A DNA stretch of 40,302 bases, taken from positions 1-40,302 of the forward strand of contig VGCX01000003.1 of assembly GCA_016869935.1 (NCBI GenBank). Reading direction: 5' to 3'. The notes under the pieces were generated by a model that was given only the letters and a program-made list of their open reading frames with translations, searched no databases and had not been told where the DNA came from. This DNA comes from Alphaproteobacteria bacterium (GTDB taxonomy: Bacteria; Pseudomonadota; Alphaproteobacteria; UBA7879; VGCX01). Shown one piece after another: positions 20,296 through 29,306 of the stretch. A program made the translations under genes and the position numbers. Positions within the stretch are counted from its first letter, which is position 1, and the number at the start of each line of letters is the position of its first letter.

Positions 20296-21501
20296 TTAGA
20301 AGTTGATCCGTGTTCCAAGAACAAAGGCAGATCCTTGGTTGCCCTTGCTGGTTGAAGGGTTAGAATCCAAGTAGTCTGTGTTTGCAACATAAGCTCTTCC
20401 ACTTGTTCCTGATGCTAGGTTGATATGATCAACTGGCGCTCTGAACTTGAAGTAGCTCGCCTCTCCATAGAAAGCCAAACCGTCTGCTACTGAATAATCA
20501 ACTGTGAAGGATGAAATATCAGCTTTTGCTTTTCCACTGGTTACAGTTCTTTCTGTTCCTGTGTAGCCCAAAGCCAAGCTTACAGGACCCATACCATAGG
20601 AAACACCAAGGTTAAACCCGTGTGTATTGGTATATCTTGTATCCCGACGCATATAGGACTTGCCGTTATTGAAATATCCGGCACCAAACTGCCAGTTTTC
20701 ATAATCGATCAACGTTCCAAATTGCCATGCTTTCACTGGATTAAGTTGTGTTCCTTGTGACGCTGTACCACGAGGACCTTTTGCTTTTCCAAGAGCTCCA
20801 ACAAGATATACACCAACTGTGTATGGACCAGAATCATTAGTAAAGGACAAACCACCTTCCATGTGGTTCACGGCATAAGGCTTTTCCAAAGCTGCTGACG
20901 CATACGTGCTTTGTGAACGACCTTTTTGTGATGTATCTGGTGTGTAAGATGTTCCTACCTGCCATCCGGAAACTTCTGGAGACATCCAAGTCAACTTCCC
21001 AGAACGTGCAGAACCATCTGTCACATATCCAATGTTTTGACCAAAGTCTACACCGCGTGTTACGTTAAGGATCTTATCAAGGTTTGCATCAAACCCTCCT
21101 GTACCGCCCATAACATCTGTTGCATCATAAAGCATCAAGGAAGAAACACCGTTGGTGTCACCCAACTGGAAATTTCCCATCGCATCAGATCCAAGGTAAG
21201 CATAAGCTTCGGTGAAGCGATCTTTTTCTTTACGGTCGCGACCCATATCTAAAACGGCCATAACACCGTAACTTAAACCATTATTGGCAACACTTCCGGC
21301 ATTAAACGTGATGTTTCCTTGGTTCATAGTTTGAACGCCTTTGTTTGAACGAACACGTTGATTTGTCCCAACCATATAGGCCTTGTAAACACCCGTGATT
21401 TTAACATTAGGGCCCGAAGAACTTGCGGAATCCGCGCCTGCAGAAAGAGCAACGCACGAAACTCCTACCATCATTAAGCTTGTTAATACTTTTTTATACA
21501 T
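20296..21501 (-). CDS. Gram-negative porin
   Basis: Signal peptide MYKKVLTSLMMVGVSCVALSAGADS; alternating beta-strand pattern; terminal aromatic SAFVLGTRINF. Confidence 0.88.
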   Translation of the reverse strand: MYKKVLTSLMMVGVSCVALSAGADSASSSGPNVKITGVYKAYMVGTNQRVRSNKGVQTMNQGNITFNAGSVANNGLSYGVMAVLDMGRDRKEKDRFTEAYAYLGSDAMGNFQLGDTNGVSSLMLYDATDVMGGTGGFDANLDKILNVTRGVDFGQNIGYVTDGSARSGKLTWMSPEVSGWQVGTSYTPDTSQKGRSQSTYASAALEKPYAVNHMEGGLSFTNDSGPYTVGVYLVGALGKAKGPRGTASQGTQLNPVKAWQFGTLIDYENWQFGAGYFNNGKSYMRRDTRYTNTHGFNLGVSYGMGPVSLALGYTGTERTVTSGKAKADISSFTVDYSVADGLAFYGEASYFKFRAPVDHINLASGTSGRAYVANTDYLDSNPSTSKGNQGSAFVLGTRINF

Positions 21502-21587
21502 ATGACTCTCCTAACTACATAAAGCCTTTTCCTAAAATAAACCTTTTTTTCCCATCAAAGGCAAGACAATTTTATGATATTTCTTGA

Positions 21588-21749
21588 CTATTTGACCCCT
21601 TGTTGCCCCAGCGCAACAGACAGGGTTTTAGAACTTGGATATGAACGAGGATACGCACTCTCTTCTTCATAGACCAAATCACCTTTTTTCCCGCACGAGG
21701 CAAGGATGAAAACGCTTAAAAAGAATAAGTTTTTAAGATCAACACGCAT
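21588..21749 (-). CDS. LptM-like (YifL-like) small lipoprotein
   Basis: 53 aa not in ORF track: MRVDLKNLFFLSVFILASCGKKGDLVYEEESAYPRSYPSSKTLSVALGQQGVK*; AGGAGA RBS; lipobox + CGKKGDL. Confidence 0.75.
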   Translation of the reverse strand: MRVDLKNLFFLSVFILASCGKKGDLVYEEESAYPRSYPSSKTLSVALGQQGVK

Positions 21750-21759
21750 TCATATTCTC

Positions 21760-22653
21760 CTATATTCTTCCAAGAAGGATGGCTCCTAAAACCCAAAACC
21801 CGACCCATTTTTGATTTCTAAAAAGAGCCAAAAGATTTTGCTTGTCATTTGAGTTTAAAAACCAAACCTGATAAATAAACCAACTATAAAGACTTATAAG
21901 GATTCCATAATAAATTTTTGTATATTCATTATATACACCTATGCTTATAAGCAAAAAAATCATGACAGAAAAACAGCCAAGAAGAAATGGTTTTAATTGA
22001 TCTTTAAAAAGAAGGGCTGTTGATTTTAAACCTAGCCCTTCATCTTCTTCTTTATCTTGATAGCCATAAACCGTATCATACCCAAGGGTCCAAAAAATGC
22101 CTGCCCCATATAACAGTAAAGGCTCAAGAGAAAGAGCCCCTTTTCCATCCACCCAAGCCATTAGAATCCCGCCATTAAAAACGAGTCCTAAAAAAAGCTG
22201 AGGCCAATAAGTCCAGCGCTTCATAAAAGGATAAAGAATAACTAAGGGCAAAAAAAAGAAACCCATTAAAATCGTTATTTTTTTTAATTGAAGAAGAATT
22301 AAAAATGCACCTCCCAGAAGCAACACCAGAAAGGACAACGCCTGATGTTTAGTTAAGGCACCTGCTGCCAGAGGTCTTGTTTTTGTACGCTCCACTTTTT
22401 GATCAAAGGATTGATCGGCAAGGTCATTAATAACACACCCAGCGCTACGCATAAAAATAGATCCCCATAAAAAAAAGAATACCGTCATCCAAGACCAGGT
22501 TTCACTAAGCCCAAAGGACCAAAGACACGGCAAAAACAGCAACCAGAATCCAATAGGACGATCAAGGCGCGCCAAATACAAATAAGGACGAAAAAAGGGA
22601 GGGAGAGACTCAATCCATGAAACCCTTCTTATGTCGGTATGGGGATGATACAT
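21760..22653 (-). CDS. ubiA: 4-hydroxybenzoate octaprenyltransferase
   Basis: YLYLARLDRPIGFWLLFLPCLWS; AGCVINDLADQSFDQKVERTKTRPLAAG; YGYQDKEEDEGLGLKSTAL. Confidence 0.92.
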   Translation of the reverse strand: MYHPHTDIRRVSWIESLPPFFRPYLYLARLDRPIGFWLLFLPCLWSFGLSETWSWMTVFFFLWGSIFMRSAGCVINDLADQSFDQKVERTKTRPLAAGALTKHQALSFLVLLLGGAFLILLQLKKITILMGFFFLPLVILYPFMKRWTYWPQLFLGLVFNGGILMAWVDGKGALSLEPLLLYGAGIFWTLGYDTVYGYQDKEEDEGLGLKSTALLFKDQLKPFLLGCFSVMIFLLISIGVYNEYTKIYYGILISLYSWFIYQVWFLNSNDKQNLLALFRNQKWVGFWVLGAILLGRI

Positions 22654-22697
22654 AATTATGGCTATTTTTTGTTTCTATCATTAAAGTTGAAAGTATT

Positions 22698-23405
22698 ATG
22701 AAAGATATTACAAAAATGCCAAGACTTTTTATCCAGAACATCCTAAGTCTTGGAAAGACGATTGCCCTTACAAAAGAACAGTCCCACTATATTCGAAATG
22801 TTTTGCGCCTAACCATGGGCGACTTTATAAGAGTATTTAATGGGAAAGACGGAGAATTTCTTTCCTCTCTGACAAAGAGTGATAAGATGTGCGAGATCAC
22901 GGTACAAAACCTTCTAAAACCCCAAACCATTTCAAAAGGTCCATGGCTTTTCTTTTCACCCATAAAAAAAGATCGCCTGAGTTTTTTAATTGAAAAAGCT
23001 GTTGAGTTGGGCGTTCAAAAACTAATTCCTGTCATAACGGAACGAACCATCGTCAGAACCTTTAATATTGAAAAGGCTCATTTAAGCATTATTGAAGCCT
23101 CTGAACAATGTGAACGACTGGATGTCCCAGAGATTTTACCCTTCATCACGCTCAAGGATATTTTCAAAACGCTAAAAGAACCTCAACGCCTTTATTTTTG
23201 TAAGGAACGAAGCGATGCGCCTCCCCTTCGATCCTTATCAATTTCACCAGATTCTGGCATCTTGATTGGTCCAGAGGGAGGATTTGCTGATACAGAAATT
23301 GCTTTTCTGGAATCTAGCCCTCAGACCCAGGCCGTATCCTTGGGTGATCGGATCTTAAGAGCCGAAACCGCAGCAATCTATGCCTTGAGTCAAATCTCTT
23401 CCTAA
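22698..23405 (+). CDS. rsmE: 16S rRNA (uracil(1498)-N(3))-methyltransferase
   Basis: MPRLFIQ start region; EKAVELGVQKLIPVITERT; ILIGPEGGFADTEIAFL; SLGDRILRAETAAIYAL. Confidence 0.93.
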   Translation: MKDITKMPRLFIQNILSLGKTIALTKEQSHYIRNVLRLTMGDFIRVFNGKDGEFLSSLTKSDKMCEITVQNLLKPQTISKGPWLFFSPIKKDRLSFLIEKAVELGVQKLIPVITERTIVRTFNIEKAHLSIIEASEQCERLDVPEILPFITLKDIFKTLKEPQRLYFCKERSDAPPLRSLSISPDSGILIGPEGGFADTEIAFLESSPQTQAVSLGDRILRAETAAIYALSQISS

Positions 23406-23473
23406 AGATTGCCTTTTAACCCTTCCGGTGCCATACTAAGACATAACGATAATTATTCTTGGAGGATTTAATC

Positions 23474-23605
23474 ATGAAAAAAGTATTTGCTGTTCTTTTA
23501 GGTATGTTGACAACGTATGGGTTTGTCGCATCTGCTGATTTTGTGGATCCTGTTCCAAACAGCGGTCAAGTTGTAAAGGGTGTTTGGGTTCCAAATCAAC
23601 GTTAA
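23474..23605 (+). CDS. 43-aa putative secreted microprotein
   Basis: Not in ORF track: MKKVFAVLLGMLTTYGFVASADFVDPVPNSGQVVKGVWVPNQR*; GGAGG RBS 8 nt upstream of ATG; perfect intrinsic terminator just downstream. Confidence 0.72.
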   Translation: MKKVFAVLLGMLTTYGFVASADFVDPVPNSGQVVKGVWVPNQR

Positions 23606-23621
23606 TTTGAATTTTGCCTTT

Positions 23622-23659
23622 AATGCCTAAGATGAAAGTCTTAGGCATTTGTTATTTTT
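23622..23659 (+). terminator. Intrinsic terminator of the microprotein gene
   Basis: 11-bp perfect stem AATGCCTAAGA-TGAAAG-TCTTAGGCATT followed by GTTATTTTT. Confidence 0.9.
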
Positions 23660-23730
23660 AACTTCCGATTCTTTGATTTTTGTATTATGGTGTCTTTCTA
23701 TTAAATTGTGATTTTTAGGCACAGAAATAA

Positions 23731-24573
23731 ATGAATAAAATTTTTTCTTTATTACGACTGAATCTAATAGTTCTCTCTTTGGGGATATTAACCAGCTGTG
23801 GATCTTCGAAAGATGAAAAATTTGAGGAAAAAAGCCCCGAAGACCTTTATACAAGGGCCGATAAACTTTTAGAAAAAGGCGAAAATAAAAAAGCAGCCGT
23901 TGCCTTTGAAGAAGTCGTTCGTCAACATCCTTATTCAAAATGGGCAACTTCTGCCCAAATTATGGCTGCTTATGCGTATTATAAGGGTCAGGCTTTTGAA
24001 GATGCTCTCGCCAATATTGATAGCTTCCTTCAAATGCACCCAGGCAGCGAATACGTTCCCTATGCCTATTTCTTAAAAGGACTTTGTTACTATGTTCAGG
24101 TTTCCGACACAGAGCGGGATCAGTCCTCAACAGAACAGGCTCTTTCGATCTTTTTAGAACTGATTAAACGATTCCCAACAAGCGCCTACTCTAAAGATGC
24201 TCGATTCAAAATCGATCTTTTGAGAGACTATATTGCTGGAAAAAATATGGAAGTGGGTCGGTTTTACCTTTCTCAAAAACAATACATAGCAGCCCTTAAT
24301 CGTTTTCAAAATACAGTTAAAAATTTTGAAGGAACAACGCACATACCAGAGGCCCTGTATCGGTTGGTTGAAACCTATTTGATTCTGGGAATTGTTCCAG
24401 AAGCTCAAAGAACAGCGCGTGTTCTCGGACACAATTATCCCGATAGCTCTTGGTATAAAGAAGCGTATCAGCTTTTAGAGAACAAGCAAATGCTTCCTTC
24501 AGCAGACTCTTCTATGAAAATTACAAAACAATGGGAGCAGCAGCCCAATGCTGCAAAGCATAACCGCCTCTAA
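23731..24573 (+). CDS. bamD: Outer membrane protein assembly factor BamD
   Basis: Lipobox LGILTSCGSS; TPR pattern; KSPEDLYTRADKLLEKGENKKAAVAFEEVVRQHPYSKWA. Confidence 0.93.
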   Translation: MNKIFSLLRLNLIVLSLGILTSCGSSKDEKFEEKSPEDLYTRADKLLEKGENKKAAVAFEEVVRQHPYSKWATSAQIMAAYAYYKGQAFEDALANIDSFLQMHPGSEYVPYAYFLKGLCYYVQVSDTERDQSSTEQALSIFLELIKRFPTSAYSKDARFKIDLLRDYIAGKNMEVGRFYLSQKQYIAALNRFQNTVKNFEGTTHIPEALYRLVETYLILGIVPEAQRTARVLGHNYPDSSWYKEAYQLLENKQMLPSADSSMKITKQWEQQPNAAKHNRL

Positions 24574-26197
24574 TATCGCTGTTGTCAGCCACATTCACGT
24601 CGATCTTTGTTCTGGCCTTAATGTTTTTACAGGAGAGACAGGCGCAGGGAAGTCTGTTCTTCTTGATGCCCTTGCCTTTGGCCTTGGGTCCAGAGCCCAA
24701 ACAACCCTTATTCGAGAAGGGGCTCATGAAGCTTCTGTTACTCTTGTTTTTGAATTAATCCCTCCCTACACTTTTTTAGAGGATTTGCATATTCCTATAG
24801 AGGACAACACCCTTATCATAAGAAGGTTTATGACAAAAGATGGGAAAGGAAAGTGTTTTATCAATGATACTGCAACCACCGTTTCTAGCCTTAAAACCCT
24901 TGGCGAGTCGTTGATCGAAATTCACGGTCAATTTGATCGACTTTTATTGCCAACCCACCATCGAATGGCTCTAGATTCCTTTGGGGACTTGGAACCTTTA
25001 TCAAAAGAAGTCCAAGAAACCTATGAAAAATGGAAAAAAGCAGAGCGCGATCTTTTTCAAACAAAACAGATTCTTCAAACCCAACTAGAAAACAAAGAGT
25101 ATACGGAATTTTGCGCACAAGAATTGCAACAGTTTAATCCTCAACCTAAAGAAGAAGAGACCCTGGTCCAACAGCGATCTTTAGTTTTGCATAAAGAAAA
25201 AATTCAATCCGCCTTAAAAAATGCCCTTCGAGAACTTCAAGAAAAAGCCCCTGTAGAATCTATTTTTAAAAATACATATCGATTTTTGCAACAAGGCAAC
25301 GTTGATGGACAACTATCCCTATTGATAGAACGGACAGATCTTCTGTTGGTTGAAATTCAAGAATTTATGAGCGAACTGGAGCAAGCGGGTCAAGAATTTG
25401 AGGAACAAAACCAGGAACTATCTTTGGAATTTCTTGAGCAACGGTTATTTTCTTTAAGGGCTCTTGCAAAAAAACATCGATGCAGTCCCGATGATTTGCC
25501 AGATTTTTTGCTGCAGTTACAAGTAAACTTAGATGCCATAAGTAACAGTGATGCCTCCGTAAAAGCCCTTGAAAAGGAAGCCGATCTTTGTAAATTAACT
25601 TACAAAAACAAAGCAACAGATCTTAGCGCAAAAAGAAAAGAAGTAGCCCATTATTTAGAAAAAGTAATTGCACAAGAACTTCCCCCTTTAAAGCTTCAAG
25701 CACATCTTAAGGTGAATTTTCATTCTATTCCTGAAGATCAATGGTCAGAGCACGGTATGGAAACGATTGAATTTTTTGTCTCAACGAATCCGGGGGATCC
25801 TTTTGGGCCTCTTTCCAAAATTGCCTCTGGTGGTGAATTATCAAGAATTATGCTGGCTTTAAAAGTTGTCTTAAATCAAAAAAATCAAGTCCCAACCCTG
25901 ATCTTTGATGAAATAGATACAGGAACAGGGGGATCTGTCGCAGATGCTATGGGAAAAAGACTTCATGGTCTTGCAAAAAATGTCCAAGTGCTTGCTGTAA
26001 CTCACAGTCCTCAGGTAGCCTCTTATGGAGATCATCATTACTTTGTTTCAAAGGCTCTTGAAGAGGGGCGGATGAAAACAACAATTGAAGAATTAAGGGA
26101 TCATTCCCAAAAGGTAGAAGAAATTGCTCGTATGCTTTCAGGATCTAGCATTACACCTCAAGCTAAAGCTGCTGCAGAAGAACTATTAAAGGATTGA
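24548..26197 (+). CDS. recN: DNA repair protein RecN
   Basis: MLQSITASNIAVVSHIHVDLCSGLNVFTGETGAGKSVLLDAL (Walker A); IASGGELSRIMLALK; LIFDEIDTGTGG. Confidence 0.95.
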   Translation: MLQSITASNIAVVSHIHVDLCSGLNVFTGETGAGKSVLLDALAFGLGSRAQTTLIREGAHEASVTLVFELIPPYTFLEDLHIPIEDNTLIIRRFMTKDGKGKCFINDTATTVSSLKTLGESLIEIHGQFDRLLLPTHHRMALDSFGDLEPLSKEVQETYEKWKKAERDLFQTKQILQTQLENKEYTEFCAQELQQFNPQPKEEETLVQQRSLVLHKEKIQSALKNALRELQEKAPVESIFKNTYRFLQQGNVDGQLSLLIERTDLLLVEIQEFMSELEQAGQEFEEQNQELSLEFLEQRLFSLRALAKKHRCSPDDLPDFLLQLQVNLDAISNSDASVKALEKEADLCKLTYKNKATDLSAKRKEVAHYLEKVIAQELPPLKLQAHLKVNFHSIPEDQWSEHGMETIEFFVSTNPGDPFGPLSKIASGGELSRIMLALKVVLNQKNQVPTLIFDEIDTGTGGSVADAMGKRLHGLAKNVQVLAVTHSPQVASYGDHHYFVSKALEEGRMKTTIEELRDHSQKVEEIARMLSGSSITPQAKAAAEELLKD

Positions 26198-26202
26198 CCC
26201 CC

Positions 26203-28296
26203 ATGAGCCTTTTTAAATCCCTTCCAGAAATTCCAACATCAGAAGCAAAAGCACGCGCAAAACTCGATCACCTTTATAAGGAACTTTTTTATCATAATTA
26301 TTGCTACTACGAACTCAATGAACCAGAAATTTCTGATGAGGATTATGATGCTCTGTTTCAAGAGGCGCTAGCCCTCGAAAGAGCTTATCCTCATTTAAAA
26401 AAGGACAATACCCCAACAAAAAGTGTTGGATATGCGCCTCTTGAAAAATTTGAAAAGGTCTCGCATTCCGTTCCTATGCTTTCCCTTGATAATGCCTTTA
26501 AACAAGAAGGAATTGAAGACTTTATCAAGCGCATTAAAAAATTTCTAGGCCTTGAGATAGACGCTCCTTTAGAATTTATGGCAGAACCCAAAATTGATGG
26601 ATTATCAGCAGCCCTTCGCTATGAAAAGGGCCATCTTGTTCTTGGATGCACAAGAGGGGATGGAACGACGGGCGAAAATATTACTCATACGCTTAGAACC
26701 ATCCACTCTATTCCTCACCATCTTAAGGGAGACGATTATCCTGATTTTTTGGAAGTACGCGGGGAAGTTTTTTTATCAAAAGAAGACTTTTTACTATTGA
26801 ATGAAGAACGCGAGAAAGAAGGACTTCCTGCCTTTGCAAACCCTAGAAATGCGGCAGCGGGATCTGTTCGCCAGTTAGATTCTGTGGTTGCAGCAAAACG
26901 CCCTCTCCAGTTTTTTGCCTATAGCCTAGCCTTAATTCCAGAAGGAATCAAAACACAACGCGCGCTTTTAGATTCCTTAAAAAAGTGGGGATTTTCGCTT
27001 GGAGATCCTTTAAAAATCTGTGGGTCTTTAAGCGATCTTTTGGAATATTATGGGTCTGTTGAAAAAATCCGATCCCACCTACCTTATGATATTGATGGTG
27101 TCGTTTATAAAGTGAATCGCCTTGATTACCAAGAGCGTTTAGGACAAGTGTCTAGATCCCCTCGCTGGGCGATTGCGCATAAATTTCAAGCAAGTCAAGG
27201 CGAAACTATTTTAAAAGCCATTACAATTCAGGTTGGAAGAACCGGTGTTTTAACACCCGTCGCAGAGTTGGAGCCTATCAATCTTGGTGGCGTTTTGGTT
27301 TCACGAGCAACCCTTCATAATGCGGATGAACTTCTTCGAAAAGATATTCGTGAAGGCGATCGTGTTTTGATTCAAAGAGCGGGTGATGTTATTCCTCAGG
27401 TTGTTCGAGTTTTATCAACTGACTCTTCAAAAAGAAATCCCCCCTTTATTTTTCCAAACCACTGTCCTATTTGCCATAGCCATGCTTATCGAGACCCAGA
27501 GGAAGCCGCAACCCGTTGTACTGGCGGGTTTAATTGCTCTGCTCAAGCAAAAGAGCGATTAAAGCATTTTGTTTCTCGCCACGCCTTTGACATCGAAGGA
27601 TTAGGGGACAAAAGCATCGACTTTTTCTGGGAACAGAAACGAATTCTTTCTCCGATGGATATCTTTACTCTGGAGGAACGAGATTCAAAAGAGACACCAT
27701 CCCTTAAAATGATCCCAGGATGGGGAGAAAAATCTGCAGAAAATTTATTTCAAGCGATTCGAGAAAAAAACCACATTTCATTTGATCGATTTCTTTATGC
27801 CCTAGGCATCCGCCATATTGGTCAGATAACCGCAAAAAGTTTGGCTCTGAGTTATGAAACAGCCCCTGCTTGGTATGAATTTATGGAAAAAATGGCCGCA
27901 GAATCCTTAGAAAGCGAAGCATTCCAATCTCTTATTTCCATTAATATGATTGGCCAAACAATAGGTCTTTCTCTTTACGAATTCTTTAGAGAACCCCTAA
28001 ACAAAAAAATGGTAAAAGACTTAATAGAGTTCTTAACAATTATTCCAATACAACAAACAAAAGGAATTCTTTCGGGAAAAACTTTTCTTTTTACAGGCAC
28101 CCTGCAAACCATGACGCGTGAAGAAGCAAAACAAAAGGTTGAGTCATTAGGAGGAAAAATAACCAGCAGCCTGTCTTCGCAAACAAACTTTTTAGTCGTT
28201 GGCGAAAATCCTGGAAGCAAAATCCAAAAAGCTCAAGCAATTGGTGTCCCTATTCTTAATGAACAAGAATGGCTTCAGCTCATCCAAAAGCCCTAA
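26203..28296 (+). CDS. ligA: NAD-dependent DNA ligase
   Basis: AEPKIDGLSAALRYEKG adenylation motif; CPICHSH..CSAQ Zn finger; HhH; C-terminal BRCT. Track start 26194 is TTG; ATG at 26203 preferred. Confidence 0.95.
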   Translation: MSLFKSLPEIPTSEAKARAKLDHLYKELFYHNYCYYELNEPEISDEDYDALFQEALALERAYPHLKKDNTPTKSVGYAPLEKFEKVSHSVPMLSLDNAFKQEGIEDFIKRIKKFLGLEIDAPLEFMAEPKIDGLSAALRYEKGHLVLGCTRGDGTTGENITHTLRTIHSIPHHLKGDDYPDFLEVRGEVFLSKEDFLLLNEEREKEGLPAFANPRNAAAGSVRQLDSVVAAKRPLQFFAYSLALIPEGIKTQRALLDSLKKWGFSLGDPLKICGSLSDLLEYYGSVEKIRSHLPYDIDGVVYKVNRLDYQERLGQVSRSPRWAIAHKFQASQGETILKAITIQVGRTGVLTPVAELEPINLGGVLVSRATLHNADELLRKDIREGDRVLIQRAGDVIPQVVRVLSTDSSKRNPPFIFPNHCPICHSHAYRDPEEAATRCTGGFNCSAQAKERLKHFVSRHAFDIEGLGDKSIDFFWEQKRILSPMDIFTLEERDSKETPSLKMIPGWGEKSAENLFQAIREKNHISFDRFLYALGIRHIGQITAKSLALSYETAPAWYEFMEKMAAESLESEAFQSLISINMIGQTIGLSLYEFFREPLNKKMVKDLIEFLTIIPIQQTKGILSGKTFLFTGTLQTMTREEAKQKVESLGGKITSSLSSQTNFLVVGENPGSKIQKAQAIGVPILNEQEWLQLIQKP

Positions 28297-29306
28297 TCCA
28301 GAAACGAAGACAGCTTTAGTTTTACAGCCTCAGCTGGTATTGTTCTTATATCAGCACTCCCAAAATCTCTGGATTTTATGATAACAACAGAGGAAGAAAA
28401 GGGATGTACTTTTTCTGCTTTTGTGTGCCCAAACAAAGAAATTATTGGACACCCCCCTGCTGCTAACAAGTGTCCTGCACCCGAATCATTCGAAACACAA
28501 ACCGTTAAAAATTTGGCAATCGCAATTGTATACAAAAGAGATTGTGTAAAAGCAGGATAGTGTTGGAGAGGAAAAATATCTCCAGGACATAGGGTAGACA
28601 ACTGTTCGTACATATCATTTTCTTGCGGACCTAAAATCCAAACGGGAACAAAATTTTTTGTTCGTATAAAAGAAGATAGCTCCATAAAATATTCCAACGG
28701 CCAGCATTTTTTCCGATTTCCAGCTCCTGGAACAAGTCCTATATATTTTAGCTTAGGATCAAAAATGGAGGAAACTTTTTCAGAAATTGAAGACGGCATA
28801 GAAACCGAAAAAGAGGTTCTTTGAATTTTTTTTTGCGCCGCTACATCAACAAGATCTAAAAGTTTCTCTGTTAAATGAAGAGGATATTTATATTTTTTAT
28901 TCAAAGGCTTAAGAGAAGAGTAAAGATAACTATGCAACGAACAAACAAAAAACGAATGAGGGTTTCTTTTTAAAATCAGAGTTTTTTTTAAATTATTTTC
29001 CGTATTGATAATCATATCAAACGAAGGCAGGAGGTTATTTTTTTGAATTAAATCACGCCACCGCATTTTTTTAGGAAATGCATTTTCTATTACTTGATTC
29101 AAAAAATCTTTTACAAGAGGTTTTAACACAGATGCATAGGGGCTGCTACCAATACCCACAATCCATGTAATATGAGTTTCAGGAAATGCTTTCCTAAGAG
29201 CTTGCAAAAAAGGTAATTTTAAAAGACTTTCTCCAATTAAGTCCTTTTCAACAAAAACCCCTATAGTTTTAATTTTATTTGGATGAAGCGTTTTGATAGG
29301 ATTCAT
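28293..29306 (-). CDS. Glycosyltransferase family 9 (LPS heptosyltransferase-like)
   Basis: LKLPFLQALRKAFPETHITWIVG; YIGLVPGAGNRKKCWPLEYFMEL; SNDSGAGHLLAAGGCPIISLFGHTKAEKVHPF. Confidence 0.87.
   Translation of the reverse strand: MNPIKTLHPNKIKTIGVFVEKDLIGESLLKLPFLQALRKAFPETHITWIVGIGSSPYASVLKPLVKDFLNQVIENAFPKKMRWRDLIQKNNLLPSFDMIINTENNLKKTLILKRNPHSFFVCSLHSYLYSSLKPLNKKYKYPLHLTEKLLDLVDVAAQKKIQRTSFSVSMPSSISEKVSSIFDPKLKYIGLVPGAGNRKKCWPLEYFMELSSFIRTKNFVPVWILGPQENDMYEQLSTLCPGDIFPLQHYPAFTQSLLYTIAIAKFLTVCVSNDSGAGHLLAAGGCPIISLFGHTKAEKVHPFSSSVVIIKSRDFGSADIRTIPAEAVKLKLSSFLD

Noticed and set aside
23627-23947. 106-aa minus ORF over the microprotein terminator and bamD start
   Set aside because: Overlaps the bamD signal region and a perfect terminator; no protein features.
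26194-26202. TTG start for ligA as in the ORF track
   Set aside because: ATG at 26203 has suitable AAAGGA spacing; TTG possible but less likely.
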